From Neonectria sp. B-13 (taxonomy: Eukaryota; Ascomycota; Sordariomycetes; Hypocreales; Nectriaceae): a DNA stretch of 64,000 nt. The translations under genes and the position numbers were made by a program. The notes beneath the pieces were generated by a model. The model had not been told where the DNA came from. It ran no database searches and worked only from the letters and a program-made list of their open reading frames with translations. Location: assembly GCA_002682825.1 (NCBI GenBank), contig NOKP01000007.1:310001-374000 (forward strand), in the 5' to 3' direction. Below, piece by piece: positions 12,954 to 25,400 of the stretch; positions within the stretch are counted from its first letter, which is position 1, and each line of letters starts with the position of its first letter.

Positions 12954-14135
12954 GCAGCAGCAGGCCGCCGCCGCTGCCTCTGCGGTCCAGCAACAGCACT
13001 TCAGGAGTCTCGCTGCCGGTGGACACTCGTCCGTCGGCGGCCAGCTCCCCACCCACCAGGATGCCGCCCACGACAACGTCTCCGAGGACAACCGCCGCAC
13101 CATGGCCTACATCGCCGACCTGCTCAATGAGAACACCCGCGAGGCCGCTCTCCTCGAGCTGAGCAAGAAGCGCGAGCAGGTTCCCGAGCTTGCCCTCATC
13201 CTGTGGCATTCCTTCGGTGCGTGTCCTCCCCGCCCTCCCCGGCGCCCATGTCAACCCGAGACAAATGAACGCGAACTGACTGATGACAGGTGTGATGACG
13301 TCCCTGCTCCAGGAGATCATCTCCGTCTACACCCTCCTCAACCCCTCCCAGCTGACCGCCGCTGCTTCGAACCGCGTCTGTAACGCTCTCGCCCTCCTTC
13401 AGTGCGTGGCATCCCACAACGATACCAGAACACTGTTCCTTAACGGTACGTCCATCCCATACTCCGAGTGGCCAGAGCTGCCCCAAACTGACGGCTTCCG
13501 TAGCGCATATCCCCCTCTTCCTCTACCCTTTCCTCAACACCACGTCCAAGTCGCGACCCTTCGAATACCTCCGTCTCACCAGCCTGGGCGTTATCGGCGC
13601 GCTTGTTAAGAACGACTCCTCCGAGGTCATCAACTTCCTCCTCACTACTGAGATCATCCCCCTCTGCCTGCGCATCATGGAGACGGGCTCCGAGCTTAGC
13701 AAGACCGTGGCCATCTTCATCGTTCAAAAGATCCTCCTCGACGACAACGGCCTCAACTACATTTGCGCCACCTACGAACGCTTCTACGCCGTTGGCACAG
13801 TCCTCAGCAATATGGTTGCTCAGCTCGTCGAGTCCCAGACGGCTCGTCTTCTCAAGCATGTTGTCCGGTGCTTTCTTCGGTAAGTGCTCCTTCTGTCTCC
13901 TCTTCCACCTCGACACGACAAGTCCGCCACACTAACCACATCATCTGCCAGTCTGAGTGATAACGCCCGCGCCCGCGAAGCTCTCCGCCAGTGCCTTCCC
14001 GAACCCCTCCGAGATGCCACTTTTTCCTCCGTCCTCCGAGACGATGCCGCCACCAAGAGATGTCTGGCTCAGCTGCTCATCAACCTCTCCGACAACGTTG
14101 TGGACCCCGGCTCGAACGGCGTGTCCAACATGTAA
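12820..14135 (+). CDS. caf40: CCR4-NOT subunit CAF40/RCD1 (CNOT9)
   Basis: Four exons, 12820..13216, 13290..13445, 13504..13879 and 13952..14135, giving 370 aa with all phases consistent. The N-terminal ~110 residues are His/Gln/Ala-rich and include about 14 consecutive Gln. The conserved armadillo-repeat core then begins with [22 protein letters not shown] and continues through [54 protein letters not shown] and [14 protein letters not shown]. This is the near-invariant CNOT9 sequence. The protein is a scaffold of the CCR4-NOT deadenylase and links it to regulators of mRNA decay. Two adjacent ATGs (12820 and 12823) could both start it. Family assignment is very secure. Confidence 0.96.
12918..12963 (+). 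repeat. CAG/CAA (polyglutamine) repeat in CAF40
   Basis: About 14 consecutive CAA/CAG codons are followed by an Ala-rich run, in the poorly conserved N-terminal extension. The array is interrupted, so it is likely only moderately unstable. Confidence 0.85.
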
Positions 14136-15109
14136 TGCCGGAACGAGTGATGAGAGGGAGCATCTCCCCAATTGTGACAATACCCCTTGTGCATTGATAA
14201 CGGCGATTCACGGAGAATGGATGGATATGTTTTCATGGTATTCTGGGAAAAGCAAAAGAAGCGGATTCAAAAGCATTCTGCATCGTCGATACCCGCAGCC
14301 CCTCTAGCTCGTCGCATGGGAAGGGGCCCCGGAGCAGCAACAGCCGCCGGGCTCGCCTCTTTTCTTTTATGCGTTTTCGTTGACGGCTCTGGGACTTGCA
14401 TTCTGTTTCATGATCCTCGGGCTGGGCACATGGACATGTTGTCCTGGTGTTGCCCGGCGACTGGGCCCTGTGCATTATTTCTCCCTTACTCTCTTTATTA
14501 TCTAGTGACCAGGTCTTATATCGTCTGGGATCGTCAATTTTATTAGGGTTCGGCATGGGACTGGATGGCACGATTTATGGAGGACGAGGAATGGGTAACC
14601 TGGCCACGCTTTGCCGTCGGAGTGAGCGGCTAGTTGTAAGAGCGGTCAAGACAGCAACAGAGAGGATATGGGGGTACTTTTTCTCCCATGCCATGACGTG
14701 GGATGGGTACCGGCGGGGTGTTTTTGGGCGTTGGATTGGGGAGTCTTGCATCAGAGTAACGGTGTTTGTTTAGGTCTGGTAGTGTTTACAGTAGGCCAAG
14801 AAAGAAAGGGTATATTTTCTCTAGTTTGGGTTGGTGTTTGGCGTTTAGTGATGTATGAGTTGGGTTTTGTTCTCGTGACGGTTTACTCGGCTGGCAAGAC
14901 GACGGCGTGGCGTCTATTGTTCAGCCCACCGAGTTCGATGTCGAATCTCACATTTTGAACCATTACAATTGTTCATAAGTTGTCTTCTGTTTGCTCAATT
15001 TTGACATTTTGTTTGACTATTCGCTAAATGTATTCCAGGTTGTCACCCAATCGCTGCATCACGTTCAGGTCTCAATCTTCATCCACTCTAACCTCAACCT
15101 CTCATGCAC
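14136..15109. other. Convergent intergenic region CAF40 / GST
   Basis: About 970 bp of 3' flank shared by two convergent genes. I see no gene in it. Confidence 0.5.
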
Positions 15110-15910
15110 TTAGGGCGAGGCGTATTTGTAGCCGTACTGTTCCTTGGCCGCATCCACGAGCTTCTTCAGCTCGGCCCTCTCCTTCTTAGTCTTCTCGTCC
15201 GGCTTGTCCACGGCGGTGGGCCGTCTAGGGTTCGCCTCGGGCACGTTGAGCCCGCGGAGCACGGCGGGCCGCTCCAGCACTCGGGCGATCCAGGCCTTGA
15301 CGCCGGGGAACTGGTCCAGCGAGATGCTGATGCGCTCGATGCCGTTGGCCCAGCCCAGCAGGGCGATATCGACGATGGAGTAACGGCCGCGGCCCGGGCC
15401 GACGACGTAGTCCCGGTCGCGAAGGCGCGCGTCCAGCACGCCGAACAGGCGCTCGGTTTCGCCGACGTAGCGCTGGATGCCGTAGGGGATCTTCTCCTTG
15501 GCGAAGAGGGCGAAGTGGTTGGCTTGGCCCTGCATAGGTCCTAGGCCGCCGTGCTGCCAGCCAATCCACGACTCGGCGCGGGTGTAGTCGTCATCGTCGA
15601 CGGCGAAGGAGAACTTGTTGTCGACGTCGTACTTGCGCGTGAGGTATCCAAGGATGGCGTTGCCCTCAAAGACGGCCAGCCCGTTGTTGTCGTGGTCGAC
15701 GATGGCGGGGATACGGCCGTTGGGGTTAATGGCAGTGAACCAAGGCTCCTTCTGGATGTTCTGGCCGATGTTGATGGCCTGCGAGGTGTATTCCAGACCG
15801 TAGGCTTCCTTGAGCTCCTCCAGGAGGATGCTGGCCTTGAAGCCGTTGGGCGTTGCCCACGTAAGGAGCTCAATGCCCTTGTTGGCGATAAGGCCTGTGG
15901 GACGGGACAT
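15110..15910 (-). CDS. Ure2-like glutathione S-transferase
   Basis: Intronless, 266 aa. The N-terminal thioredoxin-like GST domain (about 10-95) has LLTWATPNGFKASILLEELKEAYG, then NPNGRIPAIVDHDN and VFEGNAILGYLTRKY. The helical C-terminal domain includes ESWIGWQHGGLGPMQGQANHF and the typical YSIVDIALLGWANGI. The Asn of TPNG near the N-terminus is the residue used by Ure2p/YfcG-type GSTs in place of the Tyr or Ser of other classes. Members usually show glutathione-dependent peroxidase or disulfide reductase activity in the cytosol. The yeast prion-type N-terminal extension is absent, so this is a catalytic-type relative, not a Ure2 nitrogen regulator. Well supported as a class; the substrate is unknown. 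Confidence 0.92.
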   Translation of the reverse strand: MSRPTGLIANKGIELLTWATPNGFKASILLEELKEAYGLEYTSQAINIGQNIQKEPWFTAINPNGRIPAIVDHDNNGLAVFEGNAILGYLTRKYDVDNKFSFAVDDDDYTRAESWIGWQHGGLGPMQGQANHFALFAKEKIPYGIQRYVGETERLFGVLDARLRDRDYVVGPGRGRYSIVDIALLGWANGIERISISLDQFPGVKAWIARVLERPAVLRGLNVPEANPRRPTAVDKPDEKTKKERAELKKLVDAAKEQYGYKYASP

Positions 15911-17727
15911 TGTGTTCAGGATTGCTTGATGAACGTCACTGTATGGTTGGAAGGGGATGGTCTTGCGAGGAATGGGCAGTTGTCGATGATATCTCTAGAT
16001 AGCTACAAGACTCTCGCATGCATCTATCTCCCTTTATATCAAACCCTTGGACCCGCTCTTCCCAATAACGACATCGCGGAGAGACACTGAGTTCAGTTGC
16101 GGGGTTACAAATCCGGCGCGACACCACCTGCAAGCCATGATGGCGTTCGCCGCCTAACGCCGAGACACGGCGAAAGCAACACTTGCGTCGTCGCGTTGTT
16201 GGGACCGGTGGTTGATTCCTAAGCAGATCTACCGTGGAAGGCGGGGGATTGTAGATTAGATAATCGAGGCAGTCTAATCCAAGACTGAGATGCTCTGATG
16301 AGCTAAGCAAGACCCGATAACAGCATGCAGTGGTGCTGGCTGGGTTTGAATTAGTGGAGATATGAACCAAAGGGGATAGCACCTTGACTTAGAAAGAAAC
16401 TGGGATCGATTGGTTCGACCACAGCTACCCTACAGCTACAGCCTAGGTCTAAAACAAGATGCAAGCGTTTCGGATAAACAGCCTTGGATTCTATAACTAA
16501 AGGATTTTAGCATGACGATGTAATACAGGGTACGTGCCTTGGAATTGTTTGGCCAAGGTTTTTCGGGACCGACGGAAGGCAAGCACTATAGCAGGTGGAT
16601 GGATGTCCGTTTCAGACTCTTGAAGCTTCTGGAGATTCGTAACTGCATATAGATGGGAGGGATGAGGCGGAGTCTCGCAGCCGGGTACCAGGGGCGTGCG
16701 ATATTAGGGGGGATGGGAATAAGGCGGACTGATGTGACGGGGCCTCATTCATTCATCTCTTCATCGGCTCGTCTATATCCCTAGCCAAACGTATTCTCTT
16801 CGGGGGTGCGCAGAGCACTTCTCGTTCACACAGGGTAGCAAAACTCCAAGAAGCTCAAGGGAAATAAATCACCGGTCCGTCTCCACAAAACCACGGCTAC
16901 ACCCTTTTCGGTCCATTTACACGAAGACGAGCAATGCCCGTTAACGGAAACCGGCCCCCAAATGAACTAATCACCCCCGGGTCACGACCGTGACAACGAA
17001 TTTTTTCCCTTTCTCCGTCAGGTCTAAAAAGAGGTCCATCTTCGTAATCCACTCCTAAGCACCGTCGTATTGGGATCCTGACACCCGCTCCCCCTGGTCG
17101 ATTACCAATCCTTCCCATATTTTTGGAGGGAAATAAGTACGAATAAATTACCCTGGACAGAAAGGGTAATGTCGCGACACAGTCAGAACCAAAATGACTA
17201 GGCTGTAAGCTCACAAGCAACAGACAGTCAACGATTGGGTTCTGACGTCGACGGGGTCGTTGAAAACCACCTGCCCCCACATGGGGAAATCAGAGTTGTG
17301 GGAAAAACAAAACAGGCCTGGGATCTTCACTTGTTTTGCCTAATGGACCCTTGCTTTTCGGTCTGGGCGCACCGGCGGGCAATGTGACAGTTGTTCCAAG
17401 GGCGTGATGCAGTCATCCAAACGACAAACGCGCGGTCGTTGCTTCTAACCCCCGTTATCTCCTTGCTAAAACCCGTTCTGCGCTCATCCATCTGAGCTGA
17501 CCCAATCGTCCCCGGTCCCAACGCACTGGACCCGCGATGCGATGGGTGCCACGAAGATCTTCACGTGCAATGGCCCATTTGGGAGCTGCCGCGGGTGCTT
17601 TAAGAGTCACCCCGAACGACATGTGGACGGAGATATTTATCGCCGCGTGGACTTTTGCGGCTTTACGAGGTAAGGAGAAAAAGTGGGCAAATGGCGATAG
17701 CCTATTCGGATCCGCGCGGACGGTAGA

Positions 17728-17779
17728 CTCGGGGATGGGAGAACTCGGGGATGGGAAGCTCGGGGATGGGGAAACTCGG
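17728..17779 (+). repeat. Three-copy 15-16-bp tandem repeat
   Basis: Three near-identical units begin CTCGGGGATGGG, with a partial fourth unit. The array lies in the gene-poor region and has no coding role. Confidence 0.75.
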
Positions 17780-19078
17780 CTCCTCTAAGTCCGTATTCCA
17801 CGGACGAGTCCTTTTGCTGATGAGGTTTCGGGCCCGATGGGCGCCGGCGGGCGAGCTACGACTGGACCACGGCACCGGTAGGCCGGTTAGTGTCGTGTTT
17901 CGATGTAATTAGCAGGGAAGTATGGACGAACAGTGGACACGAAAGGTTCGACGGCGTTGAAAGTGAATTCTGGCCATGGGCTGGGTAGGTTAGGTTTCTC
18001 GGACGGTGGGATCCATTCCCCTGGCGCCGCGATGATCATTGTCGATCACCAGCGGGACGGCATGAAAACGCTCGAAAAGCTCGGTGATTTCCATACAACG
18101 TAGCAGTGGCCTTAACGCCCGCAGTAGTAATTCAGTAGTATCGATGCACACACAGCACGTAGCATAACGGACGAGACCAATCCGTTGACCCTCGAACTCG
18201 GCGGAGTGGGAACGTGACGCTGCCGATGACGAAGAGGGCGTGCAGTCAACGAGCTTCGAGCTTCTAGGGCTAGGCAACTAAAGATAGAATGGCGAGAGAA
18301 TGAATCAGAACCGAGGAGTGAGTCTTCGGACCGGAAGCGACGGGATGGCTGAGGGGAACGAGACGGGGCTGGCACGGCGAGGGCGATTTGGAATACGGTC
18401 AGGGCGATTCAATGACTCGGCAGAAGTGTGCATATCAACCGTGTTATGAGGTCAGGTATGTGAATGCCGTGGTTGGACACTTCCCAAGCAGAAGCAAAGA
18501 GCGGAAGATGACATGGACGCAGGGTCTCTTTGTTGGATTACCGGGCATGTGGACGCCGCAACTGCCACGATGCCACGCTCCCAACGGCTGGGTGGGCAGG
18601 CCGAGTCGTCAGCAGAGCTGCGGTTTTCTGCGGAATTGTTCACGAAGCCATCGAGAAGAGGGGCGGAGCAAGATGGCGGGTGGGGGCCTCAACGACGTCA
18701 CGCATAGACCGGAACTCAAGGTTATGTGAAGCGCGGGGAAGAAATGCACGAGCAAGAAGGCCCGGATGTTTTGGAGGAACACGGCCCCCAAGAGGGGCAA
18801 AAGCAGCTGGTTCTGTGTGGTTGTGCGAAGTAGCATCACGGGGTTTGGAGAAGGAGGAGAGGAGGAGGAGGAGGAGGAGGGGGGGGTTGAAGGTGTGGGA
18901 TGGGCGGAGAGGTTCCAACTGGGACAGACAGAAAGCTTGTACGAGTAAGTAGTGGTAGTAAGTAGTAGGAGTCGTAGAGAAGCAGTTCCAAAAGTGCAGA
19001 GCTAGCAAGCCAGAGCAACCCGTCGGCAGGGACTCGGCGAGATTGGGAATTTGGGTGCGACGGGGCGGGAGAGTTGGG

Positions 19079-19147
19079 CGGCTTGGACGGCTTGGACGGC
19101 TTGAATGGCTTGGGCGGCTTGGATGGCTTGGATGGCTTGAAAGGCTT
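19079..19147 (+). repeat. 9-bp GGCTTGGAC-type minisatellite
   Basis: About seven to eight imperfect copies of a nine-base unit (GGCTTGGAC/T). Because nine is a multiple of three, it creates open Ser/Pro-rich frames on the minus strand, which explains the long frame at 18640-19344. Confidence 0.75.
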
Positions 19148-19442
19148 TGGACGGGATGGATGCACATGTGAACTGTGTCGACTGTGTGTTCGTACTTGGA
19201 GGATTGCCTTTGGTAGGTGCAGAGGTGGGAGAGGTACGTGCACTGCGGAGCCTGGGCGGTACTAGAGGTACGTAGGTTGCGGCCTTGCGGCCTGGCAGCC
19301 TTACAAGGCCTGTCGAGTCGCATTCCCGCCTTTTCACCATACAAAAACCATCCTCAAGGTGGTGAAAGAGCGGTCGCTGGGATTCCCATCATCCCGGCCA
19401 GTAGGGAAATATGGAGACAGGGACCCTAGCTGCCAAGCCACC

Positions 19443-19492
19443 GTGGGGCCCGGGGGCCTGGGGGCCTGGGNGCCTGGGGGCTTGGGGAGTTT
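19443..19492 (+). repeat. G-rich GGGGGCCT repeat with ambiguous base
   Basis: Repeated runs of four to five G separated by CCT or CTT include the only N in the window (19471). The spacing of G runs would permit a G-quadruplex. The N points to difficult sequencing or copy-number uncertainty. Confidence 0.6.
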
Positions 19493-22400
19493 GGGTGGAG
19501 CGGGGGGCGCCTGCCTCAGGTGTGGATGGACGGGAGTGGGGAGCATCTGGCATTGGCGGGGGGGTTACGTTAGCAGCTGGGACTAGCGCGAGGGCATGGA
19601 ACATTGACTCTCCGTCCCCCCTCTCCAGCCTCAATTTATCTCGCAACGGAGGTTGAGTGGCTCGGCCGGGAGTGGCGGAGCAACAGACAGCAGCGACGGA
19701 GCTACGGCCTACCTGCTTCAGAGCCAACCCCGCTGGGCGCTGGCGCCGAGCCGGAGGTCCGATCGTTTTCGGTCTCAGATACGGAGCGCCCATGTTGTTC
19801 TGGTTGCTGCAACTGCACTCTGCGGACGTCATGTCTCGGCCTCGGCGTCGCTGCTTAAACGGCTGCCTGTTCGGCCGCGATGCAGCGCAATGACGAGTTG
19901 CCGTCCCATCCATTCCCGTTTTCGACATCACATCTGTTTGCCTTCCCCCCCACGCGCCCCGGACATGTGCAGCCACATGTCTTGACCTGTACGAAATGCG
20001 GCGGCGGCGGCGGCGGCGCACCGATAGACAGATGCAAAGCGACGAACTTCGGCATGGCTGGCTGGAACTGATAAGTAGGAACTTTGTTTCCGAGTGTCTT
20101 TGAGCCGCAGTCGCCGTGTCTCACCATAACGACTGCAACAGCTGCCGCTCCCGACTAGGCCGATCCGGGACACATCCAGCGCTCAGCTGGGGAAGTGCGA
20201 CGTCTATTCGCTGGATTGCCCAGCCATCGACTATCACTGACGATCCCCCCCCCAAGCGCAACGCAACGCAACAGCTATGTACCCCGTAACTTACCGTAGA
20301 TGTACGTTTACAGCCCTGTGTCTTGACATGCATTCCCAATTGACGACCTGCTGCCCTGTTTACCCCCAGCTCACCGTCCCCTTTCCCCGTTCGCTCGCAT
20401 CGCCGACGAGCTAGCACGGAGGAAGAAAAAGGACACTGGGCGTGTGCGGGCGGAATGGGCTTCTACCAGGTATCTCGTTGGACAGGGACCAATCAGGGCC
20501 CACACCTCATCTTGTTCCCGTTCAGCCCTATGGAGTACGTACCTTGTCCTCGGGAGGCACACGCCCTCCCTCGATGCACCTCAGTCCTGGGAGGACCCAC
20601 CGAGCATCCAGTCATACCCCCCTGTCCCTCTTTCGCCATTCGGATCCCCGATAATCCCCATTCTCCAACAATCCATTCACGTGTGTTGCTTCTGCTTCCC
20701 ATGCCTTGTTCCCTCGTGTGCCGTCTCCCGATCCGCGGCGGGCGGCTCTTGCTCGCCAGACAATCGACTGGGCCACGAGGACCTCCACCGGTCCCCTCTT
20801 TTCGGGAATGACCTGGCCCTGTTCCCGCTGCAGCTGCTGCAGGCTGGGTATGTACTTGGACTTGGGCTTTCGCCTACTGCATGTAACGAGTTGCTTCGTA
20901 CCGGCCAGTCAAACCGCCGCAAATCTCTCCCCCTCCCCCAGTGCCCTGTACCACGGTAGAGCAACCTCCCATATCCCAACGCAACCGCAGCCGCAGGTGC
21001 CTTTGTTGTGGGTGTCCCGGACACGCCGAAGGCTGTTGCTAGACTCACCGCTAGGAACAGCCCATTCTTCTGCAGCCCTACAGCCTTGAGTGCCGGTCTT
21101 CTGACGGTGCGTCCTCCCCGCATCCGTCATACAGTCCAACTGGCCCGCGCCGTGGGACATGGAGGATATGGAGCCGGCACACGCAGCTCCCGTCAATATG
21201 TCTGGATCAGGAAATGGCGGGATCTGCGAGTTTCTGTGACGCTGCGTGTTCGACAAGGCGCACAGCTCTCCAGCGACAAGCTCCAAAGCTCTCCCCGGCT
21301 CGCCAGATAGGCAGTCAACCTTGTCCCCGACCGCACGGCACGGCGGCGCACTTGACCCCATTCTGCCCGATAGATAGATGACTTCACGCTTCTGCACCGG
21401 GGAGCTGCAGTCTCTTGTGACGGGGACTTTTTCGCGTTCGCTTCGCCGCCGCCATCTGCCATCGGCCATCGCGAACGCCGAAGACGGTTCAAATTAATTG
21501 TTACTGTCACCGCTACCACCATCCTGGTGTCTGTCAATCAATGCTTTGTTGTTCTTGCTCTGCATGCATGATACTGGCACAGGTACAGGTACAGGTACCT
21601 CGTATCAACAGGCTTTGTTCCTCTCAGTCGCCTACCGTGAACCCGTGAACGCCAAATTCGGGTTTACAAGCTGGCTGGCTGGCTGGTGCAGCAAGGAGAC
21701 GGCGATGGCGATGACGATTGGGAGGGGAGGGGGTGTGTGCATTTGCACGTGATGGGACTCGCGGCCCCTCGAACCCCAAGTCGAATGGAGAAATTAGCCC
21801 ACATTCTTACTCGCCCGCTCGCATTCGCCATGCAACCCATCCCCAAGCTCTGGGATCGTCGACATGCACCCCCTCTTTGACCTTCTGTTTTGAGTTCGGC
21901 CCCCAACGATGCCATGACTGGCTCTCGCAGGGCTGGGGCGGGGGAGATTTGGTGGTGCCCGGCATCGTGGTTGAGGGAACACGAGGAGTGATGAATGAGG
22001 AATGGGGATTGAGGATTGAGGATTGAGGCCGTGATAGCACCTGTGAGACGCCACGGCTCTATAGGGAATCATTGCGCGACGGGTTCCCTCTGAGAAAGTG
22101 GGCTAGAACACACAACAAGAACACATGCTCATTTTCATGTTAGTACTTTTGCCAGCGGCGGAAGCACCTCATGCAAGATGTGGAAGGAGTAGCTCGGGCA
22201 CTTTACGATCCCTCCTGCTAGCCTAGCCTCCGCCAACGCAAGGGCGCGTGCAAGTTGCAACGCAATTTGGCTGAAGACAGGGTTCTCGCAATGCGTTTCC
22301 TCTGCACGAGGACCGAAAGGAAGCCAGGGAATCAAGCCGAAGCAATCGAACACATCCCAGAGCCTCGACCACGAGCCCATCGCGCGTCCACCACGACTTA

Positions 22401-25400
22401 GTACCCAGTTAGGCCTATTCTTCGAAGTGAGAGGAAAGCCGCAGGCCCACAGAGGCGTTCTGTATGTAACACCGGCCAGCGCCCTCCCAGCTCAGGCTCA
22501 GGGGATCAGGGTATATCCCAGTTACTTCTCCCAGAGCGCAGAGCCCTTTGGAATCTCGCGTACTGGTTTTGTCGATGCGCAGACGTTTGTGGACTCGTTG
22601 GCTCCGTCCATTTCCTACACCGGTGGGGCGGGGAACGGCTCCCGAGCCATCAAACGGCGTCTCCAGAACTAATTCATCTAGACTAAGATTCGTCGGCTCA
22701 TTTTGGAGGACGCGAGGCAACACGGCAGAAGGAACGAAACGACAGGAAAAAAAAAGTCTCCAGAAAAGTCTCCGAAACCCTTGAGGCCCAAGGGATGTTA
22801 GGTAGATATCATGCGCCCCCTATTCCTCGCCGGATAGCTGTGCAGGTACCGGCAACCCGTACTTACCTATACCCAGGGGCACTGAGGTGTCCATGCTACG
22901 GGGGTTTCTTACTTCGCTCGTCCCTTACTAGATGCAAAGAGTCTAGTAGGACGCCCTTTGGTAACCACCAGCCAAAAAGTAACGGCAGACAAGCAACGGC
23001 AGACAGACCCAGTGGCTGAGAGCGTGAGAACCTTAAACAACGTCCCCCTTCTTCCCGGGACATCCAAGTTTTAGGCCATGATCCAATGATCCATGGACGC
23101 TGCTCAACTCCACTCTGTTGGGCTGAGCCGGCGGCAGCTCTGGTTGCTACCCTCCCTTCTGAAGCCTGTAGTCTGCGTAGGGCTCCCCTGTCGAGGACCA
23201 TCTGGACCTCTACCATGTACAGTCTGTACGGGTTGTCACTGTCACTCACTCACCAGTGCTCGCGCAGGTTGCTGGCCGATTTTGGCGGCCGTTGCCAAGC
23301 TACAGCTCCCCTTCTCAACAGTACCTGCAGACTGGCTTGGGTCTTGCATGCCAAATGTCCTGCTTCCGCGCTTGTTGGTGGAATGTTCTTTTTCGTCAAC
23401 GTCGCTATGTGCTGTACTTATGTTGCGGGCTTGCATGAACAGCTGCAGCGGGCAGGCCGAAGATGCGTGTTTTTTGTTATTGTTTTATCGTTGTTGTTAG
23501 TTGTAGCGGATGGTGTTGACGTTGCTGTTGTTGATGCTGTCTTTCTGCTGTCCATGTATCCGCCCCGCAATCACTTGGCTGCGCGAATGCCATATCTTGG
23601 CCTGCCAGCCCTGCCTGAGCTTCTCATCCGATCTACGACGTGGCTGACGCTTGGACGAGCATGTTGCCAACCAGCCACGGGAGCACATCCGGGAGATGCC
23701 GGAAAACCGGCATTGGGAGGGGGAACCTGCGTGACATGATTCCGGGGGGGGGGGGCTGTCCGTTACTTCATTACTACAAGCAATTATGATGATGATGAGC
23801 GGTAGCTTTGATGCCAAGATGCAAATTACTGGTGAGATGCCTGTTGGCACTGGAAGGTTAGCTCCTGTCTCCTGAGGGTTGAGTGGTTTGGTAGGTGGCC
23901 AGATTGCCCACGTTCCCGCGGAGCTGGGGGGGCTTTGCTGGCTTGGGTGGGGACACGGCGGCCGCCCGGCGGGCTGGCTGCTTTCGGCCCCCAAAGATCT
24001 TTTGTCGGGCCGTCAGAGGAGGTGGAGGGAAGGGCAAAGCTGGAGGCTTGAACCGGGTTGATTCGCCCAGAGGAAACTGGGAAAGCTTTCGGCGGAAGGG
24101 TGTTGTGGTGCGCGGGTGCCACGCCGAATGGGGGACAGATGCCCACTCCCGACGAGGGCCTCATAGGGCTGGGCGAGAGACCCGGATGACGAGGATCAAC
24201 CTGCAGCGGCCGTGCTTGGGACGATAAGCACACAAAATTTTGGGGGAGATTGGCCGAGCAGGAGGAGATATCCTGCCTGTGGTGGGAGGAGGGCATCGCG
24301 GCGAGCTGGTTGGTTCGCTCAGTTGATGCAGGACAACTGACAAGTAGCGACACCCCCTGTACAACCCCCCCGGCCGCGTAACCCGTGGACAGACGGCGAG
24401 ACAGGACAAAACACATATTGTTGTCGGCCTCGAAAATGGCTCCGACGGCAGGCAAATGGGAGAAAAGAGGCATTATCCAGCGGCCAGCGGTGCCACGTAC
24501 GGGCCCTGGGTCTAGGCCTTCCCCATGCCGGTGTCAGGGGAAGCGGGCGGCAGCCTGGGAACGGCGAGGAATGATTGGGCAGAGAGACGCAAAACCGTTT
24601 TCCGTCCCGGTTACCGTGGTGTGCTAGGGAGCGGGAGGAGATGAAGCACCAGTCGCGTTGTTGCGTTAAGCTGAACAAGTAGTTCAACCCATGACGGCTC
24701 GATTCATATGACCGCTTCGGGAGAAGGTAAAAGTCCAAAAACGTTATGGCAGGTTGGGGGCCACGAAAGACCCCCTGATGTGTATGCTAGGAGGGGGCGG
24801 ATAAGGGGGGACGATGGACGACCCAATCCCAAGGTCCAGTCAGGACCCTTTGGGCGCACGCATATGCAAGCGCGAATGCAAGCAAGCAGCGAGATGGAGG
24901 GATCCCTTTCATCACAGCGCGCGAGCCAGGCGGAGAGCAGTGTGTGTTTTAGCGTTGAGATGGATGGGAGGTCTCGTCAGGGTTGCATCGACTTACAGTG
25001 GTTATAGCACCTGTAGTTTACTTTATGGCAGTAAAGCACAGTCGAAGCTCCCAAACCAAATGAGCTTTGTGTGTTTCACGATGGCTACGGGCGGCACGTC
25101 AATCTCCTCGGTGGTCTATTCCTCCCCTCGACGTCGTTCTTTGCTTTTCAAAATGGTGGATGCTCGGTGGTTCCGATGGCGGCCTGGGGTTGTAAGGCTG
25201 AGGGGACCTCGTCGGAAGGGAGCCGGGTCATTCGATTGGGCGCTGTACGCTGGATGGGGACGCCAGTGGGCACCGTTCTGCGACAGCCGGAGCGCGGCAC
25301 CAGCAGCGAAGCCACTAACAGCTGGGGCAATTGCTCAGGGCTGCCAGCGCCGCCCACGCTACCACAGTTACGTGCCGCTGAATGGCGAGCACTCAACAAC

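Noticed and set aside
17790..17860. CTGATGAG next to a GTCCGT/ACGGAC hairpin, suggestive of a hammerhead ribozyme
   Set aside because: The core elements are in the wrong order and no GAAA follows the stem on either strand, so the catalytic core cannot form.
18640..19344. 234-codon minus-strand frame with Ser/Pro/Arg repeats
   Set aside because: It is produced by the nine-base tandem repeat and the GGA tract, whose period is a multiple of three.
23086..23739. 217-codon frame with hydrophobic stretches
   Set aside because: No conserved motif, no clean splice structure and competing open frames; it looks like a chance frame in GC-rich DNA.
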